Positions 21,382 through 33,000 of a stretch of 64,000 nucleotides of DNA are shown in pieces. Each line of letters starts with the position of its first letter. The first letter of the stretch is position 1. The notes below the pieces were generated by a model. The model did no database searches, was not told the origin of the DNA, and saw only the letters and a program-made list of their open reading frames with translations. The DNA is from Polyporus tsugae (lineage: Eukaryota > Basidiomycota > Agaricomycetes > Polyporales > Polyporaceae): NCBI GenBank assembly GCA_024305745.1, contig JAHRBS010000006.1:2381001-2445000 (forward strand), given 5' to 3'. A program made the position numbers and the translations under genes.

Positions 21382-22050
21382 GGCTAAATGAAAGAGTCCC
21401 CGTCATTCACACTACAATCGTAGGAGGATTGCGACGAGTACATACGTTCTGAACAGGGCAAACAGAACGGATCGTGATTCAGGTATGCAGGGGGTGTGTG
21501 TGGTCGGTAGCCCAACGAAGGGAAAGTCAACGGTGATGTTTTCTACCTGTTTCCGTTGCGGTCTTCAAATATATAGGTCCTCGGAACCGGTGTCAGGACT
21601 TTTTCCAGTTTGCCGTGCTGGGCGACTCCCACTCCCCTGGTCCGACCATCGCCAACATTCCGCGTTCCATGCCAGCCTTTACAGCTTACCCCCTGCCGTC
21701 GAATTTGTAGTGTGCTTGGCTGACAGGCGGGATACTAATGTGGATATGGCGTCGGTGGCTAGAATGTCGGGGCCGCTTCTGTTTACGTATCTCAGGGTCG
21801 TTTGCTGAGCGCTGACGGAAGTACGTACTCGCAAACTCGACCTCGGAGGCGGATAACAATGCCGGAGCTTGGCACATGAGCGTCGCAGACTGAGTGGCCT
21901 TCATGGTTTGCCCGTTGTTCGAGGGATCAGAGCCGAGCGTCGCGACGCTCGCCATCTGTTTCGGGGAGATACAGTAACCTTGACATCGCAAACACGACTC
22001 AGGGTTCGGGATGCCCATAAAGACTACTGAAAAACGCGCAATACATTAGA
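21382..22050. other. Intergenic region with one possible small exon
   Basis: The 669 bases lie between two minus-strand genes. A minus-strand frame from an ATG near 22018 (MGIPNPESCLRCQGYC) reads about 60 residues to a consensus gtacgt donor near 21833. It could be the first exon of a small gene or an alternative 3' exon of the transporter, but no partner exon was found. It is left unannotated as a gene. Confidence 0.35.
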
Positions 22051-24753
22051 TTAATGATGTCGTAAGTCTCGGGCAAGCCGCAGAGTTAGCACAAAAGCAA
22101 TCGCTGCGGAAATTCCACCAACACTGCACGAAATCGACAGCAACAACATCAACATGCACGTCCTCCCATATACACTAGCCGGAGCACTCACCGATATATG
22201 ATGGCGTAAGGGTTGGGTCCACTACCTTGGACAAGGGCCTCGCTTCGAGTAACGGAGTGCGAGCTTTCTACAGAAGGGAGGGTTCCAATTATCGAGGATG
22301 GGGGTTCTGTCGCTGTGCTGGACTGCCTGTTGGTTGGGTCGAGCAGCGCGAAGATGATGGAGGCCAGCCCAGTCATGATGAACTGAGGGATGACGATGAA
22401 AATATTGTGGATGCCGATAATGACCCCTGCCTTTTCCGCCAAACCCGAGCCCACCTTACCTTTGGAGGCGTCATGATCATCACGGATGTTGTCGGAATCC
22501 GACATAGCGAGCGAGTGCATGTCAACGTGACTTGTGCGCGCAGCATTCTGGAGGAATGCATGTGACGCTCCTTCGTCGTCGCCTTCTCTGCTTGGAGTGC
22601 GTCGGTGAGACTTCCGACGGTCTTCGTCAGTGATATGAGAGTCCATGGACGCATTGGAAGAGAATGAACGGACATCTTCCTCCAGTACAAGTGATCTGCG
22701 CGAGCCTGTTTCGTGATGGTCAACTGGCTGCGCGGTAGTCGGGGCGGTATACAACTGGTCGGGAGAGTCGTCTTCGTCATCCGAACCAACGAGGTATTGT
22801 CGTTCATGGTCATCGCCCTGCAATGTAACTGAACCTGAGCGTCTGCGGGAGCGGGTATCGTTCAGAACTATTCCCGTTCCCTCCTCGTCTGGTGAACCCT
22901 CCGTAAGTATTGCTTCTGCTAGCTGGAACGTGCCATAAGTTTAGGTGACTAGCATGGTATGAGCGAGGACTCTGCATACCAGGGAGAACGGAGCCCACTG
23001 GGTGATGGACCAAGAAAAGCCTGTGAGGGTGGTAAAGAACGTCGCTCCTTCGACGCTCTTGTAGAAGCTGTGGTAGCGTCAAGATCTTGCTCGCTCGTGT
23101 TGTAATTGTGGTTTACTTACAAGGTTGCGAACATGGATATGGCAAAGAGAAGATGACTCACAGCCCAAAGCGTGGCAAGGCCGACCTTCAAACGATCGTA
23201 GAGCCGCAACCAAACGCTCCTGCTGGCCTGGGCTAGCTTGCGCTCAAGTAGTCGGCGTGAACGGGCAGACTCAGCGACGATGAACGGGAGAAAGATGTTG
23301 CCAGCGAAGCTAAGGATCGAAGAATAGAACAGAGCACGTGTACCAAGTCGTGTGGCCTCGGCGTCGAGATCGGGATCGGACGGTGGGAGGTTTGATGATG
23401 TTTTGTGGAGGTCGCCGATGAAGGCGGTCGTGTAAAATAGCACAGGGAACCATCCCACCCAGGAGCTACGCGTCCGTCAACGGTCGTCCAAAGCAGCTGT
23501 TGATGACAACTTACAAGAACTGGATCAGACACTACAGACCGCTGTGAGTGAAGGTAAACCAACGAGAGAATGAACGCAAATGGAGACATACAATCTGGCG
23601 AATGACGGGAGGCAGGGAGAATGCCTTCTCCCATATATCTCGGAGTTCGCTGACGAAGGATTTATCTGAATTTCTGGTTCATAGTCAGCCTGGGGGTCTG
23701 AGTCGGTGTGCGTCATGGCGCACCTGGCGGGGACGACGATATTCTCCTTCGTACAAAACGCTGTGATGGCATGGGTGATGAGGAGTAGGAGGGACCCAAC
23801 GACGGCAAGAACCTCGAGTTCGGTGTTGCCGAGAAAGGGAAAGACCGCCGTCATATCAATGTTTCCTCTGCGATATTGATGAATACAACTGCAAAATGAA
23901 TTTGGGAGACGACGTACATGAAATAACCTGCAACACTACCGAAGCCGAGCATGCGAGCAGCCCAGGCATTAGCATCCGCTTGCTCAGCAGAGGGAAGTGT
24001 ATCAACGATGAGGGCACGGTCGACGGCCTGCACTAGGGAAAGGGCATCAGGATCCGGAGGCGGATGGGGAGGGGCAGCTAGGGCACATACCGGCATTGAT
24101 GGAAAAGTCGATGGTGAAGAGGGCGAAAATGGCGAGCGAAATGGTGAGGATGTCATTCTGTGAGGGATGTGAGCGGGACTGTTGGGGTGGCGGGGGAGAG
24201 ACGTTTGAGCGGGTAGGAGACTTACTAGGGCCGAACCTGAGGAGGAAAACATGGACGCAAAGGGGCGAGTGAAGCCGAGCAAAAGCATGGCGAAGGTGCA
24301 GACGATGGAACCGACGATCATATACGGTCTGCGGCGACCGAAGCGGGACTTTGAGTTGTCGGCAAGGATGCCTAGGGAGGAGTACTGAGCAGGGATCGAG
24401 GAGAGGGGGGAGGAGGACGAACCTATGAGAGGCTGGACTACGAGACCGGATATTGGACCGGCAAGAAAGACCATGGCGACGGCGGCCTTTGTGAGGCCGA
24501 GAGACAATAGATATGGAGTGCCTTTGTGGGGTTGAGGAGGTTGCGAGATTAGTTGTGGGATTGTGGAGTAGATTGGAGAGGACGGACCATAGGACATCTC
24601 GACGGACCAGAAGACCTGAACGCCTAGCAAGCCAATGGTGATGGCGGGTAACTGGGCCCATCTGGGGCCTAGGATTTTGGAGATGCCGGCGAGGTGGGGA
24701 TCTTGGTGGTCGCCACCTTGCTCTACGAGTGGGATGGCGGAGAAGCCGGTCAT
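22051..24753 (-). CDS. Sucrose/alpha-glucoside-type MFS transporter
   Basis: A proton-coupled disaccharide carrier of the SUT/GPH type is the best fit. Twelve exons (24753-24588, 24521-24423, 24371-24226, 24157-24091, 24032-23918, 23867-23724, 23673-23592, 23531-23515, 23465-23121, 23067-22980, 22922-22192, 22123-22051) encode 690 residues. Visible marks are the N-terminal LLGVQVFWSVEMSYGTPYLL, the family motif LADNSKSRFGRRRPYM between helices 2 and 3, ALIVDTLPSAEQADANAWA, and FSWVGWFPVLFYTTAFIG in the second half. Twelve hydrophobic segments are expected; most can be seen. A hydrophilic insertion of about 160 residues rich in acidic and Ser residues precedes the last two spans (IGIHNIFIVIPQFIMTGLAS; VGGISAAIAFVLTL). 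Exon 8 is 17 bases. Substrate is inferred from family only. Confidence 0.87.
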
Positions 24754-25225
24754 AGTGGGATGTGTGGAGCGGATGAACGGGTGTGGCGGTAAGTTGGGTA
24801 GTAGAAGGAGAGTGCGGGGCTAGTTCATGAGCGCAGGCGACAGGGTTAAGGAAGGCAGTCCAGGTTTCGAGCGGTCTTGAAGCAGAGGTCTAAGTATGCA
24901 AGCAAGTTGTAGTATCTCGCTACTAAGTTATGTACTATAGACACTGTGCGTCATAGTCACGAGTCACTGGCACTCCGAGGAGTCACTAGTCACCGCCCGC
25001 AGTCCTCCGGGTCCTCCCACACCTCCGGACACCGGACACCGTGACCCAAGCAGCGTCTTTACTCGCGTGATTTCTGAATCGGGCGGAGCCTATCCCGAGC
25101 GCCGAATTCCGAATAAGTAACCGTGGCCAAGGCTTTCAGCTTGAGCTTGAGCTTGCTCCTCAAGGAGTGTTCACTTGCGTTTGCCTGCCACTGTCTCGAC
25201 TCTCGAATGCTGAGGTCCTGACCCA
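24754..25225. promoter_or_regulatory. Divergent promoter, transporter and ETF-QO
   Basis: The 472 bases separate two divergent ATGs. Around 24957-25000 the words gtcac/agtcac recur five times within about 45 bases. A short duplicated agcttgagcttgagcttg stretch lies at about 25138-25156. Either could be regulatory; neither matches a site I can name with confidence. Confidence 0.4.
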
Positions 25226-27277
25226 ATGCTCTCCCGCTGTCGAATCAGGCCAGCTCCCCTCATCCGCTCACTACACTCCACCCCCTTCACCCGACGAGAA
25301 CTCTTCGATCCCGCCAATGTCGAACGCGTTACAGACCAGGTCGACGTCTGCATCGTCGGAGCAGGCCCTGCTGGCCTCAGTGCTGCCATTCGCCTCAAGC
25401 AGCTCGAGCAAGAGAAAGGCCGTCCTCTCCGCGTCGTTGTTCTAGAGAAGGGCTCCGAAGTAGGTCAGTACTCCCTTCCTTCGCTCCCTCCATCCCCACT
25501 CACTCCTCTCTTCAAGGCTCTCATATTCTTTCTGGCGCCGTCATCGAGCCCCGCGCCCTCAACGAACTCCTCCCACACTGGCAATCCCGCGACGACCACC
25601 CCCTTAAACAACCCACCACCTCTGTTACCATGCGTTTCTTCACCAAGAACACCTCCTTCCCCATCCCCCAGCCCCCCCAAATGGGCAAGCTCGGCACCTA
25701 CATCACCTCCCTCTCCCAAGTCACTGCCTGGCTAGGCTCTATCGCTGACGAATTGGGTGTGGAGGTCTACCCTGGCTTTGCCGGCGCAGGTCTCGTCTAC
25801 TCCCCTCATGTCCCTGGCGTCCTCGGCGTCCGTACTAATGAGGTCGGCCTTGATCGTCTCGGTCGCATGAAGGACTCCTTCGAGCCCGGAATGGAGTTCC
25901 GTGCTCGCGTCACCCTCCTAGCTGAAGGCGCACATGGCTCCCTCTCAAAAGAGGCCATCACACGCTTCAATCTACGGGACGGCCGCGATCCTCAAACGTA
26001 CGGCCTTGGTCTCAAGGAGGTCTGGCGCGTCGATCCCAGCAAACACCAGCCAGGCAAGGTCGTCCACTCCATCGGTTGGCCCCTTGGATATCAAACCTAC
26101 GGCGGTGCTTGGGTCTATCACATGGCCGATGGTCTCGTCTCCCTCGGGCTTGTCGTCGGACTCGACTATCAGAACCCGTATCTCAGTCCCTACAGGGAAC
26201 TTCAGGTGCACAGCCCAGTCTACATTCATCCCCGCCTGACTGTACTCACTCCTCGGTCCAATAGCGCATGAAGCACCACCCCTACTACCGTGACCTCCTC
26301 TCGGGAGACTCCACTCGCATTGCTTACGGCGCTCGTGTGTTGAATGAAGGCGGCCTTCAATCTCTCCCCCAGCTCAACTTCCCTGGCGGCGCCCTCATCG
26401 GCTGTTCCGCAGGTTTCGTGAACGTCGCCAAAATCAAGGGCACCCACAACGCAATGAAGAGTGGCATGCTTGCTGCTGAGGCCGCGTATGACGCGCTCGA
26501 GTCTGAGGACGCCTCGGAAGACAGACCAACGGACATGAGCGCGTACGACGCGGCACTGCGCAAGTCGTGGGTCTACGAGGATCTTTACGAGGTTCGCAAT
26601 CTCCGCCCCTCATTCAGCACACCCCTCGGCCTCTGGGGCGGTGTGGCCTACTCAGGTATCGACACCTTATTCCTCAAGGGTCGTACTCCTTGGACGTTCC
26701 GCAACACATCGGGCAGGAGCGATGCCGCCCATACTCTGTCCGCGAGAGAGTGCGAGCCCGTGGAATACCCACCGTTTGAGCCCCCGCTATCAACCGATCT
26801 CCTAACGAGTGTCACACTAACTGGTACGAACCATGCGGAGGACCAGCCAGTACATCTTCGCGTCAGGAGCTACTTTACCCGACGGGAAGACGTCGGCGCT
26901 GAGGATACCGGGTCATCAAAGGACCTTGAGACCGAGAAATGGACGGAGGACACAGGCGTTAGGCGGGAACATGTACGCATGAACGTGGGCGAGTACGCTG
27001 GGCTTCTTGGTAGGGGGTGTCCAGCACAGGTGTACGAGTATGTAGAGGACGAGAACGCAGATACTGCTGCCGAACCCGAGGCTGCCGGATGGGAAGGGAA
27101 GAAGCTCGTTATCAACTCGCAGAACTGCATTCATTGCAAGTTCTGTGACGTCAAAGTGCCAACGCAGGACATCACCTGGACTGTCCCCGAGGGCGGTGGA
27201 GGTCCAAAGTACAGTGAGTGTCTGCCTGACTTCTCGCGATGAGCTCCTTGCTGAGACGCCCGACAGCTGTTACATAG
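25226..27277 (+). CDS. Electron transfer flavoprotein-ubiquinone oxidoreductase
   Basis: Passes electrons from reduced ETF to ubiquinone in the inner mitochondrial membrane, linking fatty-acid and amino-acid oxidation to respiration. Four exons (25226-25463, 25517-26205, 26265-27213, 27267-27277) encode 628 residues. The N-terminus (MLSRCRIRPAPLIRSLHSTP) is a typical mitochondrial presequence. The FAD-binding VCIVGAGPAGLSAAIRL starts near residue 41; the next blocks are GSHILSGAVIEPRALNEL, GLGLKEVWRVDP and GGALIGCSAGFVNV. The 4Fe-4S ligands are one Cys in GCPAQVYEYV and three in NCIHCKFCDVK. The end reads EGGGGPKY, as in other family members. The last exon holds only 11 coding bases; if its intron were retained the protein would end ten residues later in a different tail. 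Confidence 0.93.
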
Positions 27278-27652
27278 ACATTTTGTGCAGAATCATTCTT
27301 TTATAATCCCGGAACCTACGTAATGATGTCTTTTGTGGTGGGCCCTGGTCGGCTGCTCATCCACCATGTATATTCTCACTTGGTAGAATGGATAGAAGCA
27401 GAACTTATTCACTGCCGATCAGGGTAAAACTGGATTTGATTGTTTTAATAGGTTATGATTCCCTGTCAATTTAAAGTTACATCCCCTCCGATGTTGATTA
27501 ACCTACTCTAGGCTGGGGAATAATCCTTCAAATCCTTTCCGGTGGAGGGACCACTTCATCTGCCACAGAGTGACAGAGTGCAACAACTTTGAGCTAAGCG
27601 CAGTCCTGTCCCGCTTGGCATTATCTCTGGCCAGATGCTCACTGCTCAATCT
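27278..27652. other. AT-rich intergenic region before the rRNA fragment
   Basis: No gene is supported. The 3' end of the ETF-QO transcript must lie in the first part. From about 27420 on, base composition becomes AT-richer than the genic region. Part of 27500-27650 may also be rDNA-derived, but I could not match it. Confidence 0.4.
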
Positions 27653-28394
27653 GCAGAAAGTGGTGTCGATGCAATATGATTTCTGCAGCCTGCCCAGTGC
27701 TCTGAATGTCAAAGTGAAGAAATTCAACCAAGTGTGGATAGACAGCAGGAGTAACTATGACACTCTTAAGGCAGCCAAATGTCTTGTCATCTAATTAGTA
27801 ATGCACATGGATAGATTAACAAGATTCCCACTGTCTCTATCTACTATCTAGTACAATCACAGCCAAGGGAATGGCAGGCTTGGCAGAATCAGTGGGAAAA
27901 GAAGACTCTGTTGAGCTTGACTCTAGTTGGACATTGTGAAAAGACGTAGGGGGTGTAGAATAAGTGGGAGCTTCGGCGCCGTTGAAATACCACTACCCTT
28001 ATCGTCTTTTTACTTATTCAATGAGGCGGAGCTGGGATTAACAGTCCCACCTTTTGGCTTCAAGGTCCTTTAAGGGCTGATCCGGGTTGAAGACATTGTC
28101 AGGTGGGGAGTTTGGCTGGGGCGGCACATCTGTTAAAAGATAACGCAGGTGTCCTAAGGGGGACTCATCGAGAACAGAAATCTCGAGTAGAACAAAAGGG
28201 TAAAAGTCCCCTTGATTTTGATTTTCAGTGTCATGAAAGTGTGGCCTATTAATCCTTTAGTTCCTGAGAATTTGAGGCTAGAGGTGCCAGATAAGTTACC
28301 ATAGAGATAACTGGCTTGTGGCAGCCAAGCGTTCATAGTGATGTTGCTTTTTGATCCTTTAATATCAGCTCTTCCTATCATACTGAAGCAGAAT
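27653..28394 (+). pseudogene. Degenerate 25S rRNA gene fragment
   Basis: The stretch follows the eukaryotic large-subunit rRNA nearly base for base. It has the segment after cagaaagtggtg, then agtgctctgaatgtcaaag, taactatgacactcttaagg, ttcccactgtctctatctac, agaataagtgggagcttcgg, gctgatccgggttgaagaca, gtggggagtttggctggggc, ccttgattttgattttcagt, taactggcttgtggcagcc and ttgctttttgatcctt, breaking off after gaagcagaat. These are helices of domains IV-V around the peptidyl-transferase centre. It is not functional: many CpG positions of the functional gene appear as TG or CA (for example the strongly conserved cgatgtcggctcttcc reads taatatcagctcttcc). Both ends are truncated. Comparison is with rRNA sequence from memory, so exact end points are approximate. 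Confidence 0.85.
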
Positions 28395-29419
28395 GTTGCG
28401 ACTGAGCATCAAGTAGGGATCAGGGATACGTACAAGACGAGCAGGAGCACCGACAAGCCCTTGTGCAGCGAGAGCGGAGCAAGGCTCAACGGTCAGGGCT
28501 TGTCATGAATGTTCCATTTGGCGCCTGCTACCAATGCCTTAGTTTCCTTTTCCAGATGATCTACTTCTCATGTCGTACTTATTGTTCTCCATTGCATTGT
28601 ATCTCGTCCTTTGTTCCTTAGCACAATAGCTCCTTATTGTCTGTCGTTGCTATTGTTCCATTTCCATTGTTCACCCATGTCCATAGTTACCTATTGTCCC
28701 CGGGTTCTCATTGTCCTCTATACATATATAAGGACCTGTACTTTGCTGCCTGGAGACCTCAGTTTTGACCTCTTGTCTCCAGGTAAGCCTCGCTGTATTT
28801 TGCTCGTAGACACCTACTCACTCAATACATCTTGTCTCCAGCCCTGACCGTTGAGCTCTGCTCTGCTCTTGCTGCACAAGTGCTCGTCGATGCCCTTGCT
28901 CGTCTCGTAAGTCTCCCTGGTCCTTACTCGATGGCCAGTCGTAACATTAGGTCGAAACTACTTCACGAGCACCGGCGTACCCACACCCTTTCCCTTTTTC
29001 TCTTGTATGGTATGCACTCTTGACCCTCTGTGTTGGCCTAGTGTAGTGCGCGCTCTAGTCACACCATCGGATGTGGTCTTGATTCAACTCGAGGCTTGCC
29101 ACTTTCAGTGGTACAGTGCGCGGAAAGCTCCTAACCCGAGACCCTGGCACTGACAGAAGTGGTTCGCCTCACGGCGTGGGAGGCTAGAGAAAGGCGGTGA
29201 AACAAAGCCAAGGCAGGACACCCCTGGGCTCGTGTCCCTTGAGGTTAAGACACAGCAATAGGCCGAGGAGGCTGAGCAGACAGTGTTGGGTTGTGCACCT
29301 GCCATTTGCATTCCTGGTATAGGAAACGAGACCCTCCACTCTGGCTTGTCACGCCTTTTACCCGCACAAGGTTCAGGACGAGCATTGGGATACAGTTAGA
29401 CAGTGCTGGGCAGTCTGCG
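28395..29419. other. Repeat-derived intergenic region
   Basis: No gene is supported. Two 64-bp inverted repeats (28436-28499 and 28841-28904) flank a 341-bp core. The core has many attgt words (about 28600-28715), a TATA-like tatatataagg (about 28727) and two copies of cttgtctccag. The TATA box with downstream pyrimidine stretch looks like an LTR promoter remnant. From 29100 to 29419 the sequence reads like leader DNA of a retroelement, ending where the copia LTR begins. Confidence 0.45.
28436..28904. repeat. Imperfect 64-bp inverted repeat around a TATA-bearing core
   Basis: The minus-strand reading of 28436-28499 and the plus-strand reading of 28841-28904 both begin agccctgaccgttgagc, share gctgcacaag in the middle and end tgctcgtc, with roughly ten mismatches, mostly C/T changes. 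The core between them carries the TATA-like box. It may be the ends of two facing retroelement copies or a single foldback element. Confidence 0.6.
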
Positions 29420-29846
29420 TGTTGAAGTCGGTGCTGTAGTGCGCGCTCCTTTGACTGCGCCAAGTCCCGCTTCGTACCATACATACTGCGTACTGTACCC
29501 TACCCTCTGGTATTTTCCACATTCCTAGATTCCGTGTTCTCATAGAGATATACCATACTCTTACTGAATGACTCGGTTTAGTGTAGATCTGATCCTCTCT
29601 CTGGAGTGGACTCTACCTTAGGCACTTCTCGTCCTTTCGGCGCCAGAACAGCGCCAGTTTGTGTAGAATCATGTAAGCTACCTAGCACGTGCTCAGTGCG
29701 CTGTCACCTCGCCTCTGTCGAGCTCTGTTGTCCTTAGACTTCTTAGAGCTCGACTTAGGTAAGTACTTTAGTTTCCTGTTAATGATAGACTTCTTAGAGC
29801 TCGACTTAGGCCATTGTGACCGCTCTAAGGCGCACTGCAGCCAACA
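29420..29846 (+). repeat. Copia copy 1 left LTR
   Basis: 427 bp, TGTTGAAG...CCAACA. It contains a tandem pair of the 24-base unit agacttcttagagctcgact (plus tagg) separated by 27 bases near its right end, the trait of the long LTR form found here. Confidence 0.88.
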
Positions 29847-30068
29847 GATTATGAGCCCTGCGCTCTGACCGCCTCAAGACGTCCATCCCTGCCTGTCCAA
29901 TCGCTCCACAGCCTCCCCTAGCCTCCCTTCCATCTCTGCATCCTCTGCTTCTCTCAATCTTCGCTCTGGGACCCTCTTTCCATCTTTCCTCACCCCTGCA
30001 CTCAGTTTTCGTCCCCTCGCTTCGTCGCTTCACTCACTCGTCGCGTGCCACGTCACCACCCCTCCACC

Positions 30069-33000
30069 ATGGCGCCACCCGCTGCAACCTTCCCCAAACT
30101 CTCAAATCACAACTACCAGCAATGGCGACTCGACATGGAGGCCAGGCTTCGCATCCTCGGTGCCCTGCGCATCATCCAGGGTACTGAGACCAGGCCTGCC
30201 TTCGTCGCACCCCTGGACGCTGGAGAACGACGTGATCTGCGCGATTTCGACAACAGGGTGGATTTGGCAGCTGGGGAGCTATGGAGTTGTGTGGAGAGGG
30301 AGCAGCAGACACACCTGGAGGCCATCAGGGACGACCCTGTTGCCATGTGGGCGAAGCTGGAGTCTGTGCACATGCAGAAGCGACCAGGTACGAGGTTTAA
30401 CACCTACAACGTGCTCCTGAGCCTCTGCAAGAGTGAGGACGAGTCCCTGTCCTCCCTATCGATGCGAGCAGTCCAGCTCAAGTCGGACATGAAGGCCCTT
30501 TGTCCTGCCACCTTCTCCATCACCCAGCTCGACGATGAGCTCGTCCTCATGGCCCTCATCCGTGCCCTGCCTGTGGAATACACCTCCCTGCGCCAGACCC
30601 TGCTCCTCGATGACTCCCTGACGCTGGACAAGCTCCAGGAGATGTTCATTGCGCTCAAAAACCAGCCTGGTGCCTTGTCGTCGACCCCAGCCCTCTCCAA
30701 TGTCGCGTCGCAGGTCTCCTGCATGTTCTGTGGTCGCCCCAACCACTCGGAGGACCAGTGCTTCAGCAAACGCGATGCCAGCGCAAAGGCGAAGGACAGG
30801 ATGACCCAGCGCACCCAGTTTCACTCCCAGCACAACCAGCGCAAGCAGGAGGCCTCTGAGGCCTCCAGCTCATCAAACACGGCATCTGGGACACAGACCA
30901 AACCCCAGGAGTCCGCTGGGGTGGCTACTGTGAGTGCTGGTTGTGCCTCTGCCCTCCTCTCAGCCTCAGATCGCTCGTCCTGGCTCTCCACCCCTGCTGC
31001 TGCCAACTGGAACACCGACACAGGTGCTTCTGCACACATGACGCCCCACCGCCACTGGTTTTGCTCCTACTTGCCCCACACCATCCCCATTCGACTCGCC
31101 AACTCGCACATTGTCTACTCGGCGGGTTTAGGGTCTGTGGTGTTTCAGCCTGAGGAGAGGGGCGGTGTTTTACCACCTGCTGTTGTACTACACGACGTCC
31201 TGCATGTCCCTGCGCTTGCTAGCAATCTACTGTCTGTTTTCCACCTCACGCGCGAGAAGGGCTACACTGTCGAGTTGGCCGCGTCCTCTGCGCTGTTCTA
31301 CCACCAGGGGGAACTTCGCTTTGAGGCCCAGGTCAATGCGCACAATGTGGGCTACCTCCTTGGTCGCACTATTCCCCAATCGATGACTGCGCTCTCTGCA
31401 TCGACCACCAGCAGCGAGGACCTCGCACTCTGGCACCAGCGCTGCTCACACGTCAACCTCGACGATCTGCGCTCTGCGATTCGCAAGGAGCTCGTCCAGG
31501 GGCTCAGGATCCGCTCCCAGCGCGCACCCGATGCGATTTGCGAGCCCTGCCTTGCTGGCAAGCTCAATCGCCATCCCATCCCCCGCTTCGCCTCCAGGAG
31601 GTTCGTTCGCCTGGCCCTGGTCCACACCGACCTCAAGGGCAAGCTCCCAGTGCGCACCGCTGAGGGCTACCAGTACTGGATGGTCTTTGTCGACGACGTG
31701 ACGCGATTCTGGGCCATGGCTTACCTCAAGCTCAAGAGCGACGCCTTTGCTGCGTTCAAGGCATTCAAGGCATATGCTGAGAACTGCCTAGGCCTGCGCA
31801 TCAAGGCCACACGCGATGACAAGGGCGGCGAGTACATGGGCCAGGAGTTCATCGACTACTGTGCAGAACACGGCATCCACAGGCAGCACACAGAACCAGA
31901 CGAGCCCCACCAGAATGGCATTGCAGAGCGAGCTAACAGGACGACATCTAAGGGCGCCACCGCTCTCCTTGCACAGGCCAAGCTGCCTCCTTCGTTCTGG
32001 GGCCATGCTGTCTCTACCTTTGTCCACACGCGCAACCGCATGCCCACCTCTGCGCTCGATGGAGGCATCCCCTACACCGCTTGGAAGGGCGATGGGCGCA
32101 AGCCTGACGTGTCCTACTTCCGCGTCTTTGGGTGCCTGGCCTATGTCCTTATTCGCAAGAAGGATCGCAAAGCGCTGCAGCCACACACAAGGAAGTGCAT
32201 CTTCATTGGCTACCCGGAGGGCACAAAAGCATGGCGATTCTGGGACCCTGCTGCGAAGAAGATCATCATCTCGTCGCATGCTGTGTTCGACGAACAGTGC
32301 TTCCCTGGCAACTCGCCCTTCATCAACGTCTTTGGCCTGCCCCTCGACGATGTGGACGTCCCTGGAGCGTCAGAGGACACAGGTGCGGACGCACCACCTC
32401 AGGACGATGCCCCAGATGTGCCAGAGCTGCATGATCAGGGGGGAGATGACGACTGGGATGATCCTGCACCTCCTGCACCTCCTGTGCCGCAAATCGCACC
32501 CCCACCAGCTGCACCACCGCGTCAGCAGTCCCCACAGCGTTCACCATCTCCACCTGCGCCTTTGCCTCCTCGTGCGCAACCTCCTGCGCCTCCACAGGCT
32601 CCTCCACGCGCTCCAGCCATCGCTCATGCGCCTCCATCACCGCCTCCTGCCCCCGCAGTTCGTCCTCAAGCACCATCAATTCACCAGCAGGCCCAAGGCG
32701 AGGGCAGCTTCAGGCCCTACCCTGCACTCGCTCGCAAACAACTCCCATCGCACTCTTCTCGCTACCAGGGTTCCCTCAACAACAGAGAGCTTGAATGCCA
32801 GAACCTCGTTCCACAGCGTCTTCGCATTCGCTCTGCATCCCCTGCTCCACCTGCTGCGTCGCCTGAACCACCACAGCGCGACTCCTCCTCGCCAGATCCC
32901 CTTATTGACGCACCAGTTGACAACCAAGCTCCCCCACCTCGTGCCAATCCCTTCGCTCCTCGCTCCATGTCGCCCCCACCGAGTCCCACGTCCTCAGACG

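Noticed and set aside
27570..27794. A 74-codon frame at the start of the rRNA fragment
   Set aside because: The DNA is recognisably 25S rRNA from about 27653, so the frame is chance.
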